Shown here in pieces: positions 34,161-41,522 of a DNA stretch of 64,000 bases. Where the stretch lies: contig NZ_QOIO01000012.1 of the NCBI RefSeq assembly GCF_003332305.1, forward strand, positions 58,847 through 122,846, in the 5' to 3' direction. Position 1 is the first letter of the stretch. Each line of letters starts with the position of its first letter. The notes under the pieces are model-generated. The model saw only the letters and a list, made by a program, of their open reading frames with translations, had not been told where the DNA came from and did no database searches. The position numbers and the translations under genes were made by a program. The DNA comes from Microvirga aerophila. Its GTDB lineage: Bacteria; Pseudomonadota; Alphaproteobacteria; Rhizobiales; Beijerinckiaceae.

Positions 34161-36488
34161 ATGGCGGGGGCGGTGTCCGCATGCGTACCCGCACGCGCGG
34201 GTACGATTCTAGGGGTGGCGCGATCGGACGCGAACCCGACTTATCGGCGACTTGAGCAATACGAGCCACTGCTTCGACTGGCCGTTCCCGCGGTTCTCGC
34301 ACTCTTCCTTATTACTCTTGCGGCGAGCGCCTGGATCCAGGTTCGCGAAGGCCGCAAGGACACCCTCATCGACGCCATCAGCGATATCGATATTGTCGCG
34401 TCCCTATCGGCGGCAAAGCTCGGGGAACGCGCAGCGCCAGCCAACAGTGCCGCAGCGGCAGCTTTGTTGAACGAGCTTGCCAAGAGCATGCCGTCGAACG
34501 CTTTGGCAAACGGGCGCACCGTGCTCCTCGTCGATCAAGTTGGCGCCGTCCAGGCCGTCTACCCTGCGCACGAAGATACTCCGCGCACGCTGGGCGATGT
34601 GCTCGGCGACGCGCAGCCCCTGATGCTCTTTGCTGATCGGGCCGGCGTGATGACAATCAAGCTCGCCAGTGGCGGCGAGGGCATCGCCACGGTACGCTCA
34701 TTGGCGGCGTCCGCCGGGCAGATCGCCATCATCCAGCCGATGCCGCAGGTGTTCTCGGGATGGTGGAAGCGCACCATCGGTCACGTTTCTCTGCTCGGCG
34801 CAACCATCATGGTGCTCTTGGGCATCGGCATTGCCTATGTCATGCAGGCGAATCGCGCACAGGCGGCCGACGAGGTCTGCGAGAAGGTGCGCGACCGGAT
34901 CGACTCCGCCCTGAACCGTGGGCGTTGCGGGTTGTGGGACTGGGACATCGGACGCGGACGCATCTACTGGTCCGATTCCATGTACGAACTCCTCGGCTAC
35001 GACCGGCAGGACGAGTTCCTGTCCTTCGGCGAAGTCAACAGCATGATCCATCCCGAGGACCAGGATCTTTATACTCTCGCTGAGCAGCTTGCCTCCGCCA
35101 GCACCTCGTTGGTCGACTATGAGTTCCGCATTCGCAGCATAACCGGTGACTGGGTATGGCTGCGCGCCCGCGCCGAGTTGATGAACGATCCCGACGATGC
35201 AGCAAGCCATCTCGTGGGAATTGCGGTCGACGTAACGGAGCAACGCAAGCTCGAAGAGAAGACCGCCAAGGCCGATGCTCGGCTGCACGACGCGATCGAA
35301 GCCATCTCAGAGGCCTTCGTTCTGTGGGATGCGAACAACCGCCTCGTCCTGTTCAATTCCAAGTTCCAGAAGCTGCACGAGCTGCCGGCCGATGCCGCCC
35401 TTCAGGGGATGAGTTATGCCGAAGTCATGGCCCTTGGACGTCCTCCGGAAGTGCAACACCAGTTTGTCCGCGCGCAGAACCAGGATGTCGGCTCGCGTAC
35501 GTTCGAGGCGCGGCTTCAGGACGGCCGCTGGCTGCAGATCAACGAACGGCGCACGAAGGACGGTGGTTACGTGTCCGTTGGCACTGATATTACGGCGCTC
35601 AAACGCCATGAGCATCGTCTGGTCGAGTCTGAGAAAGAACTGATCGCGACTGTTCTCGATCTAAAGCAGTCACGTCAAAAGCTTGAAGCACAGACGCACC
35701 AGCTCGCCGACCTAGCCGAGCGCTATCTCGACCAGAAGGCGCAGGCTGAGAGCGCCAACCGGGCAAAGTCCGAGTTCCTGGCCAACATGAGCCACGAGCT
35801 GCGTACGCCGCTCAATGCCATCATCGGTTTTGCCGAAGTCATGCAAAGCGGCATCTTCGGCTCGCTTGGCTCCGACAAGTACGAGGAATACTGCACGGAC
35901 ATCCGTTCGAGCGGCGAATATCTCCTGTCCGTGATCAACGACATTCTCGACATGTCGCGCATTGAGGCCGGCCGTACCAGCCTGACCAAGCAGCCGATCG
36001 AGGTTCATGCGTCGATCCAGCGGGCGATCAAGCTGGTGAGCGAGCAGATCCGCGCCAAGAACCTTTCGGTGTCAGTCGACGTCATTCCCGAGGACATCGT
36101 CGTACCAGCGGACGAGCGGGCGATCCATCAGATCCTTGTCAACCTGCTGCAGAACGCCACCAAGTTCACAAGCGAAGGCGGCTGCATCACGGTGCGCACG
36201 CGTCAGGCCGCAGACGCCATCAACATCTACGTCGAGGACGACGGCATCGGCATCCCGGCCCATGCTTTGCAGAAGCTCGGACGCCCCTTCGAGCAGGTGG
36301 AAACCGAGTTCTCGAAGAGCTACAAGGGGTCGGGACTGGGCCTCGCGATCGCCCGCTCGCTCACCGAACTGCATGGGGGAACGCTGCGCATCAAGAGCCA
36401 TGAAGGCATCGGCACCATCGTTCTTGTGCACTTGCCGCTCACCGAAGCGACCAACGCGGATATCGCTCTGGCGGATGCGGCAGCTTAA
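34161..36488 (+). CDS. PAS-domain sensor histidine kinase (PleC/PdhS-like)
   Basis: A 775-residue membrane kinase. Helix 1 is near residues 43-58 (VPAVLALFLITLAASAWI) and helix 2 near 213-230 (HVSLLGATIMVLLGIGIAYV), with a periplasmic sensor region between them. A PAS/PAC unit follows (LWDWDIGRGRIYWSDSMYEL to GIAVDVTEQRKL), then a second PAS unit (ISEAFVLWDANNRLVLFNSK). The HisKA domain has FLANMSHELRTPLNAIIGFA (H near 545), and the ATPase domain has HQILVNLLQNATKF, VEDDGIGIPAHAL and GSGLGLAIARSLTE. The H-box and its surroundings are of the PleC/DivJ/PdhS cell-cycle type. A GGAGGAAG site precedes the start. The cognate regulator is not adjacent. Confidence 0.93.
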   Translation: MAGAVSACVPARAGTILGVARSDANPTYRRLEQYEPLLRLAVPAVLALFLITLAASAWIQVREGRKDTLIDAISDIDIVASLSAAKLGERAAPANSAAAAALLNELAKSMPSNALANGRTVLLVDQVGAVQAVYPAHEDTPRTLGDVLGDAQPLMLFADRAGVMTIKLASGGEGIATVRSLAASAGQIAIIQPMPQVFSGWWKRTIGHVSLLGATIMVLLGIGIAYVMQANRAQAADEVCEKVRDRIDSALNRGRCGLWDWDIGRGRIYWSDSMYELLGYDRQDEFLSFGEVNSMIHPEDQDLYTLAEQLASASTSLVDYEFRIRSITGDWVWLRARAELMNDPDDAASHLVGIAVDVTEQRKLEEKTAKADARLHDAIEAISEAFVLWDANNRLVLFNSKFQKLHELPADAALQGMSYAEVMALGRPPEVQHQFVRAQNQDVGSRTFEARLQDGRWLQINERRTKDGGYVSVGTDITALKRHEHRLVESEKELIATVLDLKQSRQKLEAQTHQLADLAERYLDQKAQAESANRAKSEFLANMSHELRTPLNAIIGFAEVMQSGIFGSLGSDKYEEYCTDIRSSGEYLLSVINDILDMSRIEAGRTSLTKQPIEVHASIQRAIKLVSEQIRAKNLSVSVDVIPEDIVVPADERAIHQILVNLLQNATKFTSEGGCITVRTRQAADAINIYVEDDGIGIPAHALQKLGRPFEQVETEFSKSYKGSGLGLAIARSLTELHGGTLRIKSHEGIGTIVLVHLPLTEATNADIALADAAA

Positions 36489-36535
36489 GCAGCTCCCTCT
36501 GGCTATCAGTCCATCCGCCTTTAGGCCTAACAAGT

Positions 36536-36566
36536 AAGGCGTGGCGCTTTGAGCGCCACGCCTTTT
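36536..36566. terminator. Bidirectional intrinsic terminator
   Basis: AAGGCGTGGCGC (36536-36547) pairs perfectly with GCGCCACGCCTT (36553-36564) around a 5-base loop, followed by TT within TTTT. It lies between the convergent histidine kinase and RTX genes and can serve both. Confidence 0.9.
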
Positions 36567-36597
36567 GTCCTGGTGGTCGTCCTCTTGTGGACTTGCG

Positions 36598-39500
36598 TCA
36601 GATCATCAGGAAGTGATCCGAGGTCAGGGCCGTGCCCGGCGTCACCACCGCGAACATAACCTGCTCCTCACGACCGCTTCCGTCCGCGTCATAGTACAGC
36701 TCACCGGTGTCGGCGTTGTAGATGATGCGGTGATCCGTCTGCGTGGCGTTCCGGTCCACCGTGAAGGCAGCGTGATCCAGTAGGCCCGAGCGGATGCCTG
36801 CGAAGATGTCAGCCTTAAGCTGGATGATGTCCTCGGACGCATCGAACTCCATGATCCGGTCCACGTTGTGCACGCCGTCCAAGGCCGTGCCGAACGCAAA
36901 GACGTCGCTCCCGCGATCACCCCAAAGGGTGTCGTTGCCCCCGGCTCCGTCAAGGGTGTCATTGCTGGCATTGCCCCACAGATCGTTGGCGGATCCATCA
37001 CCCGTCAACAGATCGTCATAGGCTGATCCGTTCAAGTTCTCGATCGACTGGAACGTGTCGCCAGCGGCGTCGCCCGTATTGCTGGAAGGTGCCCTGAGGC
37101 TCACGCGCAGTCCGGTGCCGGCAGAGGAATAATCCGCCACATCCTGACCGTCGCCGCCCTTGAGCTGGTCCGCGCCAGCGCCGCCTGCAAGCGTATCGTT
37201 GCCGGCGCCGCCGTCGAGGGTATCGTTGCCTTCAAACCCTTCAAGGAGATCTGCACCGCCATTGCCGGCCAGCAGGTTGCTGCCCATGTCGCCGCTCAGC
37301 TGATCGTCATGAGCGGAGCCTGACAGAGCCTCGATGCGGCTGAATGTGTCACCTGCTGCATCGCCGCCTGCGCCGCCCGCCGCGAGGCTGGCTACGATCC
37401 CTGAGCCTGCGCTGTGGTAGGTCGCCATGTCGAAGCCGGCGCCGCCAATCAAACCATCGGCTCCGGCTCCTCCCGCCAAGGTATCGTCCCCGTTGCCGCC
37501 GTCCAATACGTCGTTACCGGCACCGCCGCTCAGGCTGTCGTTGCCGCCATTGCCGACCAGTGTGTTGTTGCCGGCGTCGCCGGTGAGCCGGTCGTCGAAG
37601 GCGGAGCCGAGCAGGATCTCGACACCCGTGAAAGTGTCGCCGGCCGCATCGCCGCTGACACCGCCGGTCTCGAGGCTCGCCACGATGCCTGACTGCGCAT
37701 CCTCATAGCTCACGCTGTCCTCGCCATCGCCTCCGATATAGGCATCGGCGCCGGCGCCGCCGACGAGACGGTCGTCGTCCGCACCGCCATCGAGAGCATC
37801 GTTGCCGGCGCCGCCAATAAGCGTGTCGGCTCCATCACCCCCAGCGAGAACGTCGTGTCCTTCGCCGCCGAACAGGGCATCAGCCCCTGCCGCGCCCATG
37901 AGCGTATCGTTGCCGAAGCCTCCATCGAGAGCATCCCGGCCGTTGCCGCCATCGAGAACATCGTCATCATTGCCGCCGCCGAGAGCATCGTTGCCCTCCC
38001 CGCCGAACATGATGTCCGCGCCCGCGCCCCCATTGAGCGTATCGTTGTCGAACCCTCCATCAAGGGTATCGTTGCCGGCACCCCCGTCGAGCGTGTCGCT
38101 GCCGTCTGCGCCGTCAAGAAGATCATCGCCATCGTTGCCGGACAGCATGTTGCCGCTCGCATCGCCTGTCAGCTGATCCCCATAGGCGGAGCCGGATACG
38201 GCCTCGATGCCGCTGAAGCTGTCGCCTGCGGCATCGCCGCCCGTGCCGACCATGGAAAGATCGAGCGCGACGCCGGATTGCGCGCCTTCATAGGATGCCA
38301 CGTCCCAGCCAAAGCCGCCAACGAGATTATCCGCACCAGCGCCGCCAGCCAGGATGTCGTCTCCCGTGCCGCCGCTCAGCAAATCGGTGCCCGCCCCGCC
38401 AAACAAACGGTCGGACCCTTCGTTGCCCATCAGGGAATTGTCGCCCATGTCGCCGATCAGGGTGTCGCCGAAGCGAGATCCAACCACGGCCTCGATGCCC
38501 GTGAGGCTATCGTTGCCGGCCGCATGGCCGCCCGCGACCCCGTCAGCCAGACTGACCATAACGCCGCCAGTGGCATGGAGATAGGTCGCCACGTCGAAAC
38601 CGGCTCCGCCATTGAGCGTATCGTTGCCGAAGCCGCCCGACAGAAGGTCGTCGCCTTCGCCGCCATCGACCAGATCATTGCCGACGCCGCCTTCCAGGAA
38701 GTCGTCACCCGCGTTGCCAAGGAGCCGATTGTCGCCCGCGTCACCCACGAGGTGATCATTATGTACGGACCCCGATAGGCCTTCGATGCTGACGAACGCG
38801 TCACCGTTAGACTCGGCGCCGACAGCAAGACTTGCCTCGACCCCTGCTTCCGCATCCTCATAGGACACCACGTCGAAGCCTTCGCCGCCGATCAAGGTGT
38901 CGGCTCCGAGGCCGCCATTCAGCACATCGTCGCCGAAGCCGCCATCGAGGGCATCGGCTCCAACGCCGCCAGAGAGCTTGTCGTCACCGAAGCCACCGTC
39001 GAGGGTGTCGTCGCCCGCGCCGCCGTTTAGGCTGTCGTTGCCGCCGTTGCCGGCGAGCAGGTTGGCGCCGTCATTGCCGCTGAGCAGGTCGCCATGGGCG
39101 GAGCCTGACAGGCCTTCAATGTCGACGAGGATGTCGCCTTCCGCCTCGCCGGCCATGCCGCCTGTCGCAAGATCGACAATCACGCCGGAGGCGGCATCGT
39201 CATACGCCGCGATGTCGAAGCCACCCTGACCGTCGAGCAGGTCTGCACCTAGCCCGCCCGTCAGCGCGTCGTTGTCGGTGCCGCCATGGAGCGTGTCGTT
39301 GCCTGCATCGCCGGTAAGAGTATCTGCTTCATTGCCGCCGGAGAGGCTGTCATCGCCGTCCCCGCCTTCGAGAGTGTCCTGGCCGCTATAGCCATAAACG
39401 GTGTCGTTGCCGCCATTGCCGTAAAGGCCATTGGCGCCGGCGTCACCCTCCAGAGTATCGTTGCCCGAGGTGCCGGCCAGTCCTTCGATGCTCGAATAGG

Positions 39501-41220
39501 TCTCTGCCTCAAGGCCCACGCGTCCACCCTTCATCAGGCTGGCATGAACGCCCTGGGAGGATGACGTGACATAGGACACGATGTCGAAGCCATCGCCCCC
39601 GTTGAGCTGATCGAAGCCGACATAGACCAGATCCCACTCGTTGCCGGTGCGGCAGATCAACGTGTCGTTGCCGGCGCCGCCATAAAGCGTATCCCGGCCG
39701 AATCCGCCATCAAGGGTATCGTCGCCGAAGCCGCCCTGAAGCTCGTTGTGGGAACTGTCGCCGGTCAACACGTCGCTGTAGTGCGAGCCGATGAGCTTCT
39801 CGATATTTTCATAGACATCACCCTCGGCATCACCCAAGGTCCCGCCGGTCTTGAGGTTCGCGGCCACACCGGATTGAGCATTCTCGTAGCTTACAGTGTC
39901 GAACCCGCCCCCGCCCTTGAGCGTGTCGGCGCCAGCGCCGCCATCGAGCGTGTCGTCGCCGTCTTCGCCCGCGAGCAGGTCGTCACCCGCGCCGCCGTAA
40001 AGGTCATCAAGGGCATCGCCGCCCGCGAGCGTGTCGTCGCCAGCGCCGCCGATGAGAACATCGTCATTGCCTTCGCCCTCGAGCAGGTCGTCACCTGCGC
40101 CGCCTTGCAGTTCGTCGGAACCGCCGCCGCCGCCAAGCGTGTCGTTTCCGGCCCCTCCCTGGAGCGTGTCGTCGCCGGCAGCTCCAATGAGTGTGTCATC
40201 CTGCTCATTGCCGTAGACTAAATCGTTACCGAGGCCGGCCAAGACCCAGCCGCCGCCCTCAATCACATCGCTAGCAGATGTGCCGTAAATCATTTTGATG
40301 GCATATTCGCCGCGATAGATCATGTAGCCTTCGCGGATCACATCACCTGCGCCGTCATCCGTTGATCCATCAGACCGATCACGCATGAAGAACGTGTCCT
40401 TAGACGGACTGTTCTGGCCTTTTATCCTGTACTTATTGAGGCGTTCACCAGGTGGAGTATCAATCCCAAAAACTTCCCCGATACCAACTAATGTGGGAGG
40501 TTCGTAATAGTTTGGCTCACCATCGGGAAGCGGCCAATAGAGAGGCAACCCTTTGAAGGTATCTCCATATTGATTGACCCAGAATGTTCCTCTGTCCGTG
40601 GTGATTGTGTCCCACTGGGTCTCTATCCCTGGCCAGGGCTGATCGCCATTGCCTGGTTCTGTTATGATCAGCCAATCTTGATCCCGGATGGGAGCTTGGT
40701 CATCGATTGGGAGCAGATCCGTCCAATTACCGTTTCCAAGATAAGTTCTTATGTAGAGAGCGCCGCTTGAATGCAGGTAGTACGTTCCTCTATCGGTCGT
40801 TATCGTCTCGAACTCTCCATTTGCGAGAGCGGTTCCATCGAGAATGCGTCCCAAATCAGACGTGACCTTGAAGAAGAGGCCGACCTCGTTCACGACATAT
40901 ACCTGCCCTGTCGAGTCCAGATACCAGACGCCCCCATCCTCCATCGTGATTTGTTCAAGAACTGTCTTTTCGTCCTTTACTAAGGGGTCTAGTCCTGCGT
41001 ATCCGTCGAACTGCTCTTTTACGCTCTTAAAGCCCGCAATTTCCTCAGGTTCTATAATTCCATCTTCGTCTTTGTCCTGAGGCTCTTCACCTTCATATCC
41101 GCTTTCCCAATCAAAATTTGTAATCGGGCCATAAATGAGCCGAGACCCCTCATAAGCTATGAGGGGATTAGAGAATTTGGTTAAATACCAAGCCAGTTCT
41201 GCTTCGAGTGAAGTCGCCAT
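36598..41220 (-). CDS. Large RTX (hemolysin-type calcium-binding) protein
   Basis: A 1540-residue protein. Residues 49-60 (DKDEDGIIEPEE) form a canonical EF-hand loop. Residues about 88-225 hold three related units with the pattern I-T-x-D-x-G-x-(W/Y/F)-x-x-x-x-(T/S)-G-x-x-Y/F. From about 315 to 1430 there are glycine/aspartate nonapeptides (GGxGxDxLx) in nine blocks, each headed by a G-F-D-x-x-S/T-Y-x-x-A segment and a GDxxGDxFxxIE segment. The C-terminus (IMEFDASEDIIQLKADIFA and on to SDHFLMI) resembles a type I secretion signal. Calcium folds the repeats outside the cell. No protease, lipase or other catalytic domain is recognised. The start follows AGAGAGGCACAAT. No secretion genes are nearby. 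Confidence 0.88.
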   Translation of the reverse strand: MATSLEAELAWYLTKFSNPLIAYEGSRLIYGPITNFDWESGYEGEEPQDKDEDGIIEPEEIAGFKSVKEQFDGYAGLDPLVKDEKTVLEQITMEDGGVWYLDSTGQVYVVNEVGLFFKVTSDLGRILDGTALANGEFETITTDRGTYYLHSSGALYIRTYLGNGNWTDLLPIDDQAPIRDQDWLIITEPGNGDQPWPGIETQWDTITTDRGTFWVNQYGDTFKGLPLYWPLPDGEPNYYEPPTLVGIGEVFGIDTPPGERLNKYRIKGQNSPSKDTFFMRDRSDGSTDDGAGDVIREGYMIYRGEYAIKMIYGTSASDVIEGGGWVLAGLGNDLVYGNEQDDTLIGAAGDDTLQGGAGNDTLGGGGGSDELQGGAGDDLLEGEGNDDVLIGGAGDDTLAGGDALDDLYGGAGDDLLAGEDGDDTLDGGAGADTLKGGGGFDTVSYENAQSGVAANLKTGGTLGDAEGDVYENIEKLIGSHYSDVLTGDSSHNELQGGFGDDTLDGGFGRDTLYGGAGNDTLICRTGNEWDLVYVGFDQLNGGDGFDIVSYVTSSSQGVHASLMKGGRVGLEAETYSSIEGLAGTSGNDTLEGDAGANGLYGNGGNDTVYGYSGQDTLEGGDGDDSLSGGNEADTLTGDAGNDTLHGGTDNDALTGGLGADLLDGQGGFDIAAYDDAASGVIVDLATGGMAGEAEGDILVDIEGLSGSAHGDLLSGNDGANLLAGNGGNDSLNGGAGDDTLDGGFGDDKLSGGVGADALDGGFGDDVLNGGLGADTLIGGEGFDVVSYEDAEAGVEASLAVGAESNGDAFVSIEGLSGSVHNDHLVGDAGDNRLLGNAGDDFLEGGVGNDLVDGGEGDDLLSGGFGNDTLNGGAGFDVATYLHATGGVMVSLADGVAGGHAAGNDSLTGIEAVVGSRFGDTLIGDMGDNSLMGNEGSDRLFGGAGTDLLSGGTGDDILAGGAGADNLVGGFGWDVASYEGAQSGVALDLSMVGTGGDAAGDSFSGIEAVSGSAYGDQLTGDASGNMLSGNDGDDLLDGADGSDTLDGGAGNDTLDGGFDNDTLNGGAGADIMFGGEGNDALGGGNDDDVLDGGNGRDALDGGFGNDTLMGAAGADALFGGEGHDVLAGGDGADTLIGGAGNDALDGGADDDRLVGGAGADAYIGGDGEDSVSYEDAQSGIVASLETGGVSGDAAGDTFTGVEILLGSAFDDRLTGDAGNNTLVGNGGNDSLSGGAGNDVLDGGNGDDTLAGGAGADGLIGGAGFDMATYHSAGSGIVASLAAGGAGGDAAGDTFSRIEALSGSAHDDQLSGDMGSNLLAGNGGADLLEGFEGNDTLDGGAGNDTLAGGAGADQLKGGDGQDVADYSSAGTGLRVSLRAPSSNTGDAAGDTFQSIENLNGSAYDDLLTGDGSANDLWGNASNDTLDGAGGNDTLWGDRGSDVFAFGTALDGVHNVDRIMEFDASEDIIQLKADIFAGIRSGLLDHAAFTVDRNATQTDHRIIYNADTGELYYDADGSGREEQVMFAVVTPGTALTSDHFLMI

Positions 41221-41522
41221 ATTGTGCCTCTCTGGTTTATCAATTCTGCGAGGGGCTAGCGCGTGCTGGACCGAGTCTTGGACGCTTATCCGATGGACAG
41301 CCTCATTCGCATCCACATGATGCTACATTGTTTCAAAATTCAATCAAGGGTTACAGGATGCGTTTTAACATCTTTAAGTAAAATAATTAATGCAAGTACA
41401 AATAAACCTTATTAATGAATAATATTAGATTAAATAAAAAAGTGTCCGCCTTGCTAAAATAATAACATCCCAAGCATTAATATCATTATTTGCCACATGA
41501 AAATATCGAAGAAACCGCTTCC
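41221..41522. other. Gene-free AT-rich stretch
   Basis: Between the RTX and glnE genes, both minus. From about 41330 on, the sequence is strongly AT-rich (for example AATATTAGATTAAATAAAAA) and very different from the surrounding GC-rich genes. It presumably holds the RTX promoter; no clear -35/-10 pair, repeat or gene was found. Confidence 0.6.

Noticed and set aside
37344..40221. Several long plus-strand reading frames opposite the RTX gene
   Set aside because: They mirror the GC-rich Gly/Asp repeat codons, giving low-complexity Pro/Ser/Arg or Ala/Val strings without start sites or family features.
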